Assembly: GCA_035235625.1 (NCBI GenBank)
Contig: CP141140.1
Location: 57,679,152-57,743,151, forward strand
Origin: Saururus chinensis
Lineage: Eukaryota > Streptophyta > Magnoliopsida > Piperales > Saururaceae
Reading direction: 5' to 3'
Length of the DNA: 64,000 bases
Position 1 is the stretch's first letter. Each line of letters starts with the position of its first letter. A model generated the notes under the pieces. The model was not told the DNA's origin, ran no database searches, and worked only from the letters and a program-made list of their open reading frames with translations. A program made the translations under genes and the position numbers. Shown here piece after piece: positions 1-11,570 of this stretch.

Positions 1-1182
1 CAACCACCTGGATTTCGGCACCCACAATTTCCTACGTATGTATGCAAGTTACAAAAGGCACTCTACGGCCTAAAACAGGCACCACGAGCCTGGTTTGCAA
101 AGTTCAGCAACTTCCTCCTCTCCTTTGGCTTCCAAAGTAGTCGTGCAGATTGCTCCCTTTTCATTCACCGTTCCCCACAAGGTGTTATCCTGTTGCTTCT
201 CTATGTTGACGATATTCTAATTACAGGTAGCAACTCTACTTTCATTCCTGGCCTACTTCACCAACTTCATTCACAATTTTCCATGCGAAATCTTGGTGAC
301 CTGAAATATTTTCTCGGCCTCGAGTTCCTGCGTACACCCAGTGGTCTTCACATTAGCCAACCCAAATACGCTGCCTCCATCTTAAAATTAGCCAACCTTG
401 AACACTGTCAACTTGCCCCCACACCTTTCACCACTAAAACTACACCTGATCCCGACCACCCACTCCCCAACCCAACCCTCTACAGCCAGCTTGTTGGCAG
501 CCTCCAATACCTCACATTCACTCGTCCGGATATATCATTCAGTGTAGCCAAAGTTTGCCAAAAGATGCATGCTCCCACAAATAAAGACCTCATTGCAGCA
601 AAACGAATCCTCAGATACGTCAAGGGCACACTCCACCATGGTCTCACCTTCACACCGTCACCTTGCCTCAATCTCCATGGCTTTTCCGACACGGACTGGG
701 CAGGAGATCATCTTGACAGGCGTTCAACAACCGGTAATTGCTTCTTCCTGGGAGACAACATTATATCATGGCAGGCAAAGAAACAACCTACTATATCTAG
801 ATCCAGCACTAAAGCTGAATACAGGTCCCTTGCTACTGCCTCAGCTGAAATGATCTGGATTGAATATGTTCTTCAAGAAATTGGAATCCAACTCTCAGGC
901 ACACCATCTCTCTTCTGTGACAACCTCAGTGCTACCTATTTAGCCAAAAATCAGGTCTTTCATGCACGATCAAAACACATTGAATTGGACCATCATTTTG
1001 TCCGTGAACGCATTCAACTTCAGCGACTACACCTACACTATGTTTCAACGGATCATCAGCCTGCAGATTTACTCACCAAAGGCATGTCCACTTCTCGCCA
1101 TGCTATGCTAACATCCAAGCTAAAGCTCGCTCCACCATCTTCAACTTGCGGGGGGCTGTTAACAGACTCTTCTCATATTTGA
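1..1182 (+). CDS. Ty1/copia polyprotein, C-terminal part (reverse transcriptase and RNase H), 5' end outside window
   Basis: The frame is open from base 1 to the TGA at 1180-1182, about 393 residues. It holds the copia RT motif ALYGLKQAPRAW (bases 58-93), the catalytic YVDDI block (202-216), and an RNase H domain with the copia signatures SWQAKKQPTISRSSTKAEYR and DLLTKGMS near the C-terminus. These enzymes copy element RNA into DNA and remove the RNA strand. There is no frameshift or stop in the visible part, so this copy is recent or preserved. A polypurine tract and 3' LTR follow directly. The short LTR resembles the Ale/Retrofit type of copia element; this lineage call is an inference. The integrase, protease and gag parts lie left of the window. 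Confidence 0.95.
   Translation, partial: QPPGFRHPQFPTYVCKLQKALYGLKQAPRAWFAKFSNFLLSFGFQSSRADCSLFIHRSPQGVILLLLYVDDILITGSNSTFIPGLLHQLHSQFSMRNLGDLKYFLGLEFLRTPSGLHISQPKYAASILKLANLEHCQLAPTPFTTKTTPDPDHPLPNPTLYSQLVGSLQYLTFTRPDISFSVAKVCQKMHAPTNKDLIAAKRILRYVKGTLHHGLTFTPSPCLNLHGFSDTDWAGDHLDRRSTTGNCFFLGDNIISWQAKKQPTISRSSTKAEYRSLATASAEMIWIEYVLQEIGIQLSGTPSLFCDNLSATYLAKNQVFHARSKHIELDHHFVRERIQLQRLHLHYVSTDHQPADLLTKGMSTSRHAMLTSKLKLAPPSSTCGGLLTDSSHI
1150..1155 (+). promoter_or_regulatory. Polypurine tract of the copia element
   Basis: A run of six G lies immediately before the TGTTAACAG that opens the LTR, the normal place for the plus-strand DNA primer. It overlaps the last codons of the pol frame, as in compact copia elements. 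Confidence 0.7.
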
Positions 1183-1988
1183 CTGAGTCTCTCTCATGAT
1201 CTCCTGTATCTCTCACACTCATCAGCAGTTACAACTGTATATGATATATCTTCCCTTTATATACCATGTAATCACTGTTGGTTTTGACGTGATATAAAAG
1301 TAGGCTGGTGTTGATCCGTTCGAACGCCCTGTCGCCCGTTCGAACGGGGTCGGCCTAACGGATTTCGAAAAAAAATCAGTCGCGATGATTTACGCGACGA
1401 TTAAAAGGAGAGCCGTTTCGGCTTCGGGATTTAAACACGGACTTATCATTATTCTTCAACGGGACGAACAGAGACTTTTAACAGAGAGAAAACAAGAGAC
1501 GCTCTTTCTTTTTTTGATTGATCTTTTCTCTGGTTTTTTTCGAAGAGAAAATTCCTGAAAATCACTCCCTCTATTCACTCTGGATTTCTGAGTTCTTCAC
1601 TGAGCAGTAGAGTCTACCCCGATTGAGATCCTGCCTGTTTGAGTGGAAGTGCACCTTCAAACGGGCTGTGTGGTTCGTTGTATCTCAGGAATGAAACGCT
1701 CTGGAACGCCTGTACACAGAGGGCAGCGTATCTATTTCAAGGTCAGCGAGTATCGCACCTCGAACCTGGTTCATAAATTTCTCCTCTTTCTGGTTTTTAA
1801 TTTATATACATATATATATTTGAGGATATATATTTATGTGTGATGATTTACATGTTATTGTGATTTGTATTCAATCTGCACAATATTTTGTAGTAACCAC
1901 AACAATCACTTCATTGTAATTTTATCCAAGATAATTAATACAACATATTTCTTTTCTCGTCATCATCTCTTCTCCTCTATTTTCTACA
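1157..1988 (+). repeat. 3' LTR of the copia element, split by an inserted solo LTR
   Basis: The LTR starts TGTTAACAG right after the polypurine tract. It runs to 1275, is interrupted by the solo LTR at 1276-1904, and resumes after the target duplication at 1910, ending at TTTCTACA (1981-1988). Removing the insertion and one ATCAC leaves a TG...CA LTR of about 198 bp, a usual size for small copia LTRs. The right end is inferred from the CA terminus because the partner 5' LTR is outside the window. Confidence 0.7.
1276..1904. mobile_element. Solo LTR, 629 bp, nested in the copia 3' LTR
   Basis: The element starts TGTTGG and ends CCACAACA, so it has TGTTG/CAACA inverted termini. It is flanked by an exact 5-bp target duplication, ATCAC, at 1271-1275 and 1905-1909. 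There is no coding sequence inside. These three facts define a solo LTR left by recombination between the two LTRs of a full element. Orientation cannot be fixed from the sequence. Confidence 0.85.
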
Positions 1989-2381
1989 GAGAGTCGGTCT
2001 GGGAAAAAAAAAATTTAAGCAAGTTGATAGATATATAAGAAGTAGGTAAGACTAATCAATATGTAATCGGTTTTATGGCACAAACGATACGTGTTCGTTG
2101 ACATTGAAAACACTTGTTACATTTTTGTCTGCACTTGTTTTTGTCTCGATAGAAATGAGTGCTTCCTACAAAATAATATAATCCCTACCGTGCAAACAAA
2201 GGTTTCAGCCAAAAGCCTATAACTTGAAGGAAGAAGGGAAGAGTAATACTGAGAGAGAGAGAGCTGTCTGGTGAGGCACTGGCTTTTCGTTCTGTTCCTT
2301 GTTCACCGTGATCAGGCATCAGCTCAACTTCTCCGTCCCTGAGCAAATTAAAAGAACTATCTATAAGGACATCAACTTGAG
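1989..2381 (+). promoter_or_regulatory. Upstream region of the dioxygenase gene
   Basis: No gene or element is seen here. A short GA run near 2250-2263 and pyrimidine-rich sequence before the ATG look like an ordinary plant 5' untranslated region. A TATAAG lies only about 20 bp before the ATG, too close to be a convincing core promoter. Confidence 0.35.
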
Positions 2382-5300
2382 ATGGCCACAGCTGCCTCTC
2401 ACGCTCAAGTTCCTGTCATCGACTTAGGCGGCTATGACGACCCCTCTGGGAGGGCGGCGATCGTGGAGGAGGTCCGGAACGCGTCGGAGAGGTGGGGGCT
2501 GTTCCAAGTGGTGAATCACGGGATTCCTCTGAACACATTACAGGAGATGCTTCAAGGGGCCCATGCTTTCCATCAGGACGCCGACGAGAAGGCGCGGCTG
2601 CCACTGCCAGATCCGGCCAAGAAGGTGAGCTACGGCAGCAATCTCAGCCGGGACGCAGCTCGGCCAGGATCGAAAAACAGCCTGATCCTTGAGATGGCCC
2701 CGGAGCCGCTAGCACCAGGGGACCTACCACTTTCTTGCAGGTTTGTTCTGTTTTTTCTTTAACAGATCTATTTTTAGCAAATGAATTGGATCCTACCAAG
2801 ATCTCTTTGGAGCTGCATTGGGCCCCTTAAATTATTAGGTATGCTTATCCATTCGGGAAGATCATCGTCAACACAAATCCATGTTGAACACATGTGGATA
2901 GGGTTGGACGCATCTAACCCGACCATGTTCTATGATCATGCACATGGAGCTTCTAATATAGTAATGTTAGGTCTGTCCGCCTCACTTATAAGTATATATT
3001 GTACCTATGTACTATGTTAGGAGCCTTGTGTAAGTATAGTCACGGGCGCTAATAGCGGAGCTGGTTGAAAAACATTTTTAGGTGGGCTTTGATATAGGTC
3101 CACTAATTGTGGCACATGTTGAACAAAATAGAGTTAAGTACAAGTTTTTAGTATGCTACGCGTACCTTATTCTTTCTCTTTAGGCCCACTTGATGTAGAA
3201 GCAGAGTTTTGGGTTCGAACAAGTATGGGCCGTTCACATACGAGCCTGACCATAGAGGCTCTATAAAACTACCCCTCAACTACATCATATTTGTTAAAAT
3301 GAGTATTCATGGGAATCGTAAAAGGAAAATTTACATAACATATTTAGTGACTATATTTTCTTCAATATATGCACTAAACAATGTCAACAAACTAAATAGA
3401 TAAACAAGAAAATAAGGTAGGTTCAAACTATGTAGCAGTTGGCCACTGGTGCTGGAGTAGGAGGCCAATGGTAGTTGACAGTTGGCAGTTGATTGCCAAC
3501 AACTGCATGCTTTAAACATGCTTTATTTTCATATTTATCTATTTAATTTATTGAGATTATTTAGTTTTTATACTAGAGAGGTATAATCACTCAACATGTT
3601 GTCTTATTGCCTCTTTTACTACACAAAAGTTGGTTATCGATGATTAGTTGTTAGTTATTATTAGTGCCATTAATGAAAGATTGAGGTTTGTTTGGTACTA
3701 AAAAAAGTTCAAAATCAAGTAAAAAAATGACATTATTGGTTTTGAGTAGTTGAATATTTTTTTGGGTCCGTTTTTTCATACTAGAGGTTATAGAGAATAA
3801 TTTGAATCTTTAAATGGTTCTATTGATTTGTCGTGTCAAATCTTGTGAAGGAGGAGCTGGAGGAGGAAATAAGTGGAGGAGGAGTAGGAGGAGGAGTGAT
3901 GTAGACCGATGTTTACACAAGCTAAATTGAAGAGAAAAATATAAAAAAAACTAACTAAAACATAATTAAAATAAACTAATTTTTTATTCTAATTTATGAA
4001 TTGACAAATAAGGGCAAACCTCTACATATTTATAGGCAATTGGAAATCTTAATCATAATATTAATAGAACTTCTAACTAAAATGGGCTTATAACATTAGC
4101 CTAAACCCAATACAAATAAATTTCTAATTATATTAAAATAGCATCATTAATAATTGAATCCTAACTATAATAAACTATGAAGGCAGGATCTAACCCCTAG
4201 GGTGGGCCATAACATTCCACCTTGCTTCCGCTCCACCTCGTCCTCAAAGTGGTCGTTGATTCTTGTATTACCAGTGAAAATATGTGCTTGGGCCTACCAA
4301 TGCTCTGCTTGAAATATGTGCAAATAAAAGTGTGGGAAGTTGTTGTAGACAACTGGTGCAAAAGCTAACCTTGGCATGACAGCCGAGCCCAGGCAGTCTC
4401 ATGTAAAGTTCAACTGGTGCAAGTTTTTTTTCTGCGGACGTCAAGAAACCAAAACATGAAAGGACATTGGCTGAAATAAGGGAAAAAGTCCCGATTGAAA
4501 TAGGGATACCAAATACAATTTGTTGTGGGACTTGGGCCAGGAAGCAAAAGACTAGTTAAGGATGAGTCCGTTGGAACCTGGAAGCCGAGGCTAAAATAGA
4601 GTCCTCTCTAGATCTGAAGAGGAACAATCTTGATGGTGTATGAAAGGGCCAAACCAGAAGAAGGAGGTCGGGGCTGTTGGGGCTAAGCAGTAGACGGTAG
4701 AAGAGCCTAGGAGGCACTGTCTATGGTTGTGCGGGATGGAACATGGAGTGCTAATAGAAATAGAGAAGCAGTCCAGGGAAAGGAAAATGCATCCGTGAGA
4801 AGATCGAGCTGCGATAGTGTCTTGGGAGGAGACTTGTAGGGTCTATTGGAGGAGGCTGTTGCGAAAATAGACAGTGCAAGACAATGCTCGAGGTAAGCTA
4901 CTTCAAAGGAGAGCCCTAACTCGTCAACCAATAGATTTCTCAGGATGATGATTGTCTAGAGGGACAAGAGGGCTTCATGGTGCAGAGTAAAGGTGTTGTC
5001 ATAGTTGTTGACACAACCCGTCTGAGTTGGACAAGTAGAGTGGCTTTGGGCGGCGGTTTACCTCTGTTGCAGAGTAGAAGTACTTCACCTGAGGGTGCTC
5101 AGCAACGCCCTCCTATAATTCCCACGCTAAACGCTCCAAGATGACTGCCGTCACAACCTCTTTCTCTTCCTCAAGGAAAGGTCCCTCCTTGCTATGCTTG
5201 GCACGTGTAGTAGTGGTGGAGGAGGAGCTCCAGCATGGGCTGTTGGTGCGGGACCAACTGTGGGCCCAATTATGGGTATTGTTGACGAGGCCGTGGTTGG

Positions 5301-8300
5301 CAAGGTAGGGACAAAAGTCATTGTAGACGGGGTAGTCGAAGTAGTTGCAGAGGGGGTCCAGGTTGAATGGGTGGGCAAGTCCTAGATGTGGATCCGGAGA
5401 CCATCACATTCTAGATTAGCTGGAGTGGCGGTGGTTGTGTTAGCTTTGGCCAACCGGGGGTGGAGGAGGAGGATGATGAATAGGAAGAATGCGGTTGAAT
5501 CGAGTTGACAATGAACTTGAGCGAGGCTAAGGCACCCATAACCTTGTTGAAACAATGGTGGAGCTCTAAAGATTGGCAGCCATGATTAGGAGGGTAGGGA
5601 GGGTTGTAGGAGGTCCAAAATCGAATGCTTCAATACTAGTGATCATGTAGACTGATGTCTATAAAAGCTAAATTAAAGATAAAAACATAAAAAAATAACC
5701 AAAAGATAATTAAAATAAATTAATTTTTTATTCTAATTTTTGAATTGATCAGGTAGGGCATAACCGCTACATATTTATAGGCATTTGAGATCCTAATCCT
5801 AATGTTAATAAAACTTTTAAATAAAATGGGTTTCTAACATTAGCCTAAACCCAATACAAATAAAATTTTTAATTATATTAAAATACCATCAATAATAATT
5901 AATTCTTAATTATTTTAAACTATAAAGGTGGGACCCCTAGGGCGGGTCATAATAAGAAGGCACCAGAGTTGGAGGCAAAGCTAGAATAAGAGATAGTGGC
6001 ATAGGGAGGGAGTATTATAAGTGGGTTAGTGAAGTGAAAGGGATGAAGAGAAGGGATGAGTAATTCAAACATTTCTTGCCACATGTGTAAGGCGTTCACT
6101 TGTTGGCAGGGCAATTTTTAAGAATAATTAGTAATTGGTGACATTTTATAAAATATGTTGTAGTTGAGGGCTATTTTTTGTAAAATGTTCCTGAATAAAG
6201 CCTGAGGATGACTTAATTCGCTTTTTTAAAGAAGGACCCTATTACTTAATTTTGTAAGAGGAGCCTATAAACCATGGAAAACGAGGATGGTAGGTAAAGG
6301 TGTTGTGCACTATCAAATTGACAATTTGTGTTGTGCACTATCAAATTGACAATTTGAAGGCCATGACAAAGGGGGTGAGCCATTCCTTAAAACGACCCTG
6401 CCGCATGTATTAAGATGTTCCCCATCGACAGCTTCCATCTCAGTGTACAAAATTCACACACTATACGAGCACCAATATTCGAAATTTTATGACACAACTA
6501 GGTTTTGAAGGTTTTAAAACTATTTGAGAGGAGTCTGACTCATAGTTTTTATGGAGTAAAAAACTGAGTTGTGTATCAAAATTTGAATATTTTATACAAA
6601 AAGTTTAGTTAAATTATAGAATAATAAATTATTATATTAGGTGAAAAAATATAAAAATTGTGCAAAAATTTCATTATTTTTAAATAAGACTATTTCATTT
6701 AAGTGAAGTTAAGATAGTCTACTTAGTATAAGACTAAAACTACAATTAACTAGTATTATTTTATAAAGAATGCTGAACCTATACTAGAATCTATTTAACA
6801 AAACCCTATATTGGTTCTTGATTGGATAGAGAAAAGCATGTCTCAAATGATAATAGGAAGGCCCACTCTTTTTTATTCAATTAAAACCAAATTTAAAATT
6901 TTGTTAAGCATATTCTGTTGTAAGGGAATTATTATTTTATAAATATAATGTATAAATTTTGAAACAAATATATTATAGAAGAGGAAGTCTATAGAGTTTG
7001 ACTGGGAGAGTAACTCAGTGAGTCAATGGAGTCAATAATAAAATCAAGTTACTTTTGAGTCACCATAGAGTTTGACTTGAAAAACTAAGGATAAAGTTAA
7101 CTGGGGAAGTTTTTAAGAGTCGAAATGGAGTTTTAGAACTATTAATAGGAGAATAGGTCTAGCTTTATAAACTATATTTGTGTTTTGAAGTATGATTTTG
7201 AATTCCATTAGTATATACCCCCTTCATCCTATATTAATATCTCCACTTGCAAAAAAAATTATTCTATATTAATAACTCTATCTTCTTCCATTTAAGTGAT
7301 TAGATATTTGAAAAAGAGTATCATAAACTTATTTCCCCTTCTCCTAGATGTGAGTTTTACTATTTAATAAAAAATATTATTATTTTAAATAGAACTATTA
7401 ATATAAGATAGAAGGAGTACATTTTGATATGAACAAACAATATTCTTTTTTTAATTTTTTGGCATTCTATGTGGGGTAGCAGCCTGAGCGAAAATTTAGA
7501 GTGATGGGACTACCTCCCCTCCTCCCCCCACCCACCAAAAGAAATAAAAGAAAAGGAAAAAAGGTAGCATATGCAGCCGATTTAAACCTAATGATGCTCC
7601 TATCTTTTTTAGCTTCCCTTCACCATATTTGTTCCATTGCCTGAAATCACCTCCAACGGATACCAAATGCTTGCTAAATGCTGCAGCATGTGGAGAATTG
7701 ATGATAATGAAGGAAAACCGTAAAAAAACACACAGCTACACGCTTGTGGAAAATTATTAGATGACTGAATTCTTACCTGCTTTGGCATTCAATTCGTTGT
7801 AGAAGTCTCTGCAATAGAGGGAATTTGGTCACTATGTTGCTAGACGACGAGATTCCCGTACATGTGATAGATTAAGAAGCATTTCTCCCAACTCTTCAAT
7901 GCATTGCAACAATATTGTGGCTCGAGTTGAAGTTGTTGACAATCTAACACTGGATGATTATGAAAAAAATAATGAGGAAAAACTTGCATATATCCGCGTT
8001 ACAATTGGGGAACACATCTCTGTGCAAAGTTCTTCACTGTTAATTAGCCATTTTAGCATTGGCCATCTCTTAAATGTATTACATCAAACATCTAAATACA
8101 GGGCAATGGTTGGTGTAATTGCAATCGTGTATGGAATTGGGAGATGAAGAAACAGTTAGCACGAACGATTTTACAAGCTGACAGTCAGCCGCCTGCCTCT
8201 ACCTCTTCCATTTGGTTTGGTAGTGAACTGGTGCATAGGGAGTTTTTGGAGGATTGGGAGGTTTTTATAGTCTTGTTAGTATGCACCCCATGCTTGACGA

Positions 8301-11107
8301 TGCATGTGCACAGGATGCATATGGGCCGCACAATTTTCATCTAGGGGCCATTAATACTTAGGAGGTAGGTGAGTTTGAATCACTGCCAGCCCCCTTAAAA
8401 TCAGGTGGCACTAGGTACATATTTTTCAATATACAACTAGGCTTATAATAACTTTTCCTTTTTATTAACAGACTAGACATATAAGTACATACTTTTAATA
8501 GAATTAAACATCGTAAAACCCGCATTCACCAGTGATCATATTGAGGCAAGATATAAATGAATGTAATGGTCCATAAATCAAGCGAGCAATTTCTTAATGT
8601 TCCGATTAGAGAGAAATGACCCCTGCAAGTAAGAAAGTGTATTCCGATTTATTACGATCAGAATTCGGTAATATAATAAAATTTGTCATAGCTTTGTTTT
8701 GTTGCTTACTAGCAGAGACACATTGCTCGAGTATGTGAATCACATTGGAAGGCTAGGGCAGCTTCTATTCCAGTGCATGTCAGAGGCTCTAGGATTGGCA
8801 CCCGATCACCTAGAAAGATTGCAATGTGTAACTGGACTAAGGGTCGCTGCTCACTACTATCCCCTATGTTTAGAGCCAGATGTGTCTCTGGGCACACCCC
8901 AGCATAGTGATCCATGTTTCCTCACAGTTCTTCTGCAAGATCAGATTGGTGGCCTCCAGGTTCTTCATCAAGGTATTTGGGTGGATGTTCTTCCCCTGCA
9001 GGGGGCTCTTGTTGTCAATGTTGGGGACCTTCTCCAGGTAAGTTTTCATAGTCACCATATACAGAGTACATATTCCTCTAGTACAACCTTATTAATATCT
9101 TACGGGATTAGCAAAATTAAGGAAGCATTTTTTATGATTTGCTCTGACAATGAGTAAAGTGTAAGGAATACATATAAAATATTAGATTTTCAAGATTGAC
9201 GGTGCACAAGCTACAGTATATTAGTGTGAGAACCACTTGCGTTAACATGCACTAATATGTGTACCGTCGATCTTGAATATAAATACTTCTCGTGCATTCT
9301 TTACCCTCATCTTATGGTGAAAAATACTTCCCAAGTTTAATATGGTTACCATATCATAATTTTATCTTTCATTTCGTTTAAAGAAAAAACACCTCATAGG
9401 GTGACATAAGCGTATCCAATAATTACTCTAAGCAATGACCTTTACCAGTTTACTGAACAATAAGAAAAGGAGGAGATATAAACCTTACTCCAAAAGACAA
9501 AGCTAATGAAGAAAGTAACAACCAATTGAAAAATACAGAAACCGAGAAAATGAACGCAATTATTAAACTCTAATAATCCGTACGGCAGACCGGTCAAGAG
9601 CTTAGAGACCTCTGAGCAAGTGGTATTAGCAACCCATATTACCTGAAAATCCCTGAAACTGTGCTGGACATTGATAATGGAGACTATTGGGAAAGAATCT
9701 GATTCCACAATGAGGGGGGGAAATTTATATGCCATATCTTATCTAATTCCTTCCACTATATCATTGGCCTTTGCCACCATCTACTTGTTGATAAACCATA
9801 GTAGTGAGGAAAGCATAATTTTATTTGGCCATGAGAATTTTTAATTTCTTTCCGAATCTCCGTCTACGTTCAATTTACATCCAGAAGAAGGTCTAATTCA
9901 ACAAGATTTGATGAGGCATGGAGCTTTCAAGTCCTTGATAGGAAGATTAAGTTTCTGATTGATCTGAAATTCAGATGAGGACGAAGGCTTCAGTGCAGGA
10001 GCAATGTGAGCCGTTAGACGTACCTGATCACATATTTCCCATATTATGTACTTATCTGACCACTTAATGTTATCAAACTTAGCTGCACAGTCCAGAGAAC
10101 CCAAGAGATGAGGTGCATACTTTTAAAGTTGATTTCCACATTCCTTCTGTTCTAATTATAAAGAAAATATTCCTTCCGTCCCATGTTAAATGCTCATGAG
10201 ATATATAAGGAACCTACAATTAAGAACAATTCCACTCCATCCACTCTGTTATGAGAATGATTACATTAGAATTTTATTTTGAAATTATGCTATTTAAATA
10301 GGATGTAGGGAGTATAAACTTGTTCAATATATATTGATCCCAAATTAAAATTTGGGGTATCAGGAAATGAAATATTAATATATTATTTTATATTCAACAT
10401 GGCCCCACATATGCTAGCATCCACCAAACTTTGCACAGGAACACACATAAGTGGCACATCTACGTCCAGTTGGACTACAACCTGGTCTTCTATACCATGT
10501 TAGATAACTACTTATTTTCCAAAAGCTCGAGCTATTAAGAAATAAATTAATAACATATTTACTTCATATTCTAACACTAAGTGGAAAATGAATTATCAAA
10601 ATATTTACTTTGTATTACAACAAAAACTATTTAAATGAATATATAATTTCAATCAAATTCTATTTACAGAGTTGATGTGATTGGACTTTTCTGACGGCCC
10701 AGCTTGCTAGCTCCACTAGTTTTATTTGCAATACAAGTCTCAAAAATTGGATTTTTTATATTGATGGTTCAAATAAATAGTAATATTATTTGATTTTTCA
10801 AGATCACGATTTCCTTCGATAAGTCTACTCTGACAATATAGGAAATGGGTGGCTGCTGCAGCTTATTACTAATGACAAAATAAAGAGTGCTGTGCACAGA
10901 GTCCTGACTAATAGATTGCATCCAAGGATTTCAGTAGCATGCCTTTTCTGTTCATATCGTTCCAAAGCTGTGCATGGCCCCATAAAAGAGCTGCTGCCTG
11001 TTAATGGTACATCTGTATACAGAGAACTCACATGTGCTGAATATATTGTCCATTATATGACAAAAGTGAAGGACTACACCTCCGCGTTGGTTGATTTCAG
11101 GACTTGA
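2382..11107 (+). CDS. 2-oxoglutarate/Fe(II)-dependent dioxygenase, ACC-oxidase-homolog type, three exons
   Basis: Exons are 2382-2740, 8716-9037 and 10862-11107, all with GT...AG borders. The first junction splits an Arg codon (AG|A) and the second falls between codons. The predicted protein has 308 residues. Exon 1 has the DIOX_N start (VPVIDLGGY, WGLFQVVNHGIP); exons 2-3 have the jelly-roll core with the Fe(II) ligands H183, D185 and H239 and the 2-oxoglutarate clamp R249-x-S251 (RIS). Sequence order matches the plant family that includes deacetoxyvindoline 4-hydroxylase and the maize benzoxazinoid enzyme BX6: cytosolic oxygenases of specialised metabolism. The substrate cannot be told. The protein is about 50 residues shorter than usual because it starts directly at the conserved VPVIDL block, and the stretch before the first intron is also shortened. 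All active-site residues remain, so it may be functional or a recently degenerating copy. Confidence 0.88.
3897..4214 (-). repeat. 3' LTR of the intronic element
   Basis: It runs from TGATGTAGACC to CCATAACA on the plus strand and matches 5643-5954 along its whole length with many substitutions by eye. Confidence 0.75.
5643..5954 (-). repeat. 5' LTR of the intronic element
   Basis: It matches 3897-4214 throughout. The outer dinucleotides have decayed (TC instead of TG at the left, TA instead of CA at the right), which fits an old insertion. Confidence 0.75.
6301..6356 (+). repeat. Perfect 28-bp tandem duplication
   Basis: Two identical 28-bp units starting TGTTGTGCACTATC lie directly next to each other in intron 1. 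Perfect identity points to a recent slippage or repair event. Confidence 0.9.
7218..7416. mobile_element. Stowaway-like MITE in intron 1
   Basis: The 199-bp element has terminal inverted repeats starting CCCCCTTCATCCTATAT on the left and CTCCTTCTATCTTATAT on the complement of the right end. It is flanked by TA on both sides, the Stowaway (Tc1/mariner) target duplication. There is no coding capacity. Confidence 0.8.
9187..9280. repeat. Fold-back inverted repeat, about 94 bp
   Basis: The outer arms read TTCAAGATTGACGGTGCAC at the left and, on the complement of the right, TTCAAGATCGACGGTACAC. Inner arms with ATATTAGTG extend the hairpin. It could be a very small MITE; no clear target duplication is visible. 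Confidence 0.7.
10170..10312. mobile_element. Stowaway-like MITE in intron 2
   Basis: The 143-bp element is flanked by TA dinucleotides. Its left end TTCCTTCCGTCCCATG and the complement of its right end CTCCCTACATCCTATT are inverted repeats of the Stowaway type. It is related to, but not the same as, the copies at 7218 and 11161. Confidence 0.72.
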
Positions 11108-11160
11108 TTTGGCGAGTTGAAAGTGAGTTGTATTATTTGATGAGATAATGTAAGCAAGTA

Positions 11161-11362
11161 CTTTCTCCATTCTACATTAGTAGTTCTATTTGACAAAAAA
11201 AATTTGTTCCATATTATTAATTTTATTTTATTCAATTTAAGTGGTATACTTAAAAAAGCATATTATAAGCTTATTTTCTTTTTTCTTAAATATTGGTTTC
11301 ACTTTCACCAAATTAAAATTATTATTTTTCTAAATGTAGCTACTAATATATGATAGAGGAAA
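11161..11362. mobile_element. Stowaway-like MITE just after the dioxygenase stop codon
   Basis: The 202-bp element has TA flanks and inverted ends: left CTTTCTCCATTCTACATTAG and complement of right TTTCCTCTATCATATATTAG. It starts 53 bp after the stop, so it probably lies in the 3' untranslated region or supplies its polyadenylation sequence. Confidence 0.78.
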
Positions 11363-11570
11363 TATCTCACAGCTTGGTAATTTTAGAACTTTAATTTTGT
11401 TTGGTTTGTTAAGATAAGAATAAAGGTTCCATCTTGATATCTCAAGGCTTAAGAGGCTGTAATGATCTCTGACATTCACTTTGGTATTGTCCCATGCATC
11501 TTTTGGGCCTGAGAACATGGTGGTGGTGGGGAGGCAGCCCAAGCCACTTTTTCCACTAAGCCTTGCACTC

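Larger units (their letters stand above)
3897..5954 (-). mobile_element. Small LTR retrotransposon remnant (2.06 kb) inside intron 1
   Basis: Two direct repeats of 318 and 312 bp (3897-4214 and 5643-5954) bracket about 1.4 kb. On the minus strand the right copy is the 5' LTR, followed by a degenerate initiator-Met primer site (TAGTATTGAAGC, complement of 5627-5638; every difference from TGGTATCAGAGC is a transition). A purine-rich tract (complement of 4215-4234) precedes the left LTR, which opens TGTTATGG. Flanks AGGAG and AGAAG may be a target duplication with one change. The interior has no intact frame, so the element is non-autonomous or internally deleted. It lies antisense to the host gene. 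Confidence 0.75.
2741..8715 (+). other. Intron 1 of the dioxygenase gene (5,975 bp)
   Basis: The donor is GTTTGT and the acceptor AGCAG. The intron is AT-rich and filled with repeats: an antisense LTR element at 3897-5954, a 28-bp tandem duplication at 6301-6356 and a Stowaway-like MITE at 7218-7416. I see nothing codable in 2741-3896, 5955-7217 or 7417-8715. Splicing was inferred from uninterrupted protein similarity across the junction. Confidence 0.75.
9038..10861 (+). other. Intron 2 of the dioxygenase gene (1,824 bp)
   Basis: The donor is GTAAGT and the acceptor CTGCTGCAG. It contains a short fold-back (9187-9280) and a MITE (10170-10312). Nothing else codable is seen. Confidence 0.8.

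Noticed and set aside
7899-8344. Two short plus-strand frames in intron 1
   Set aside because: They have no family signature and lie inside an intron supported by protein similarity on both sides.
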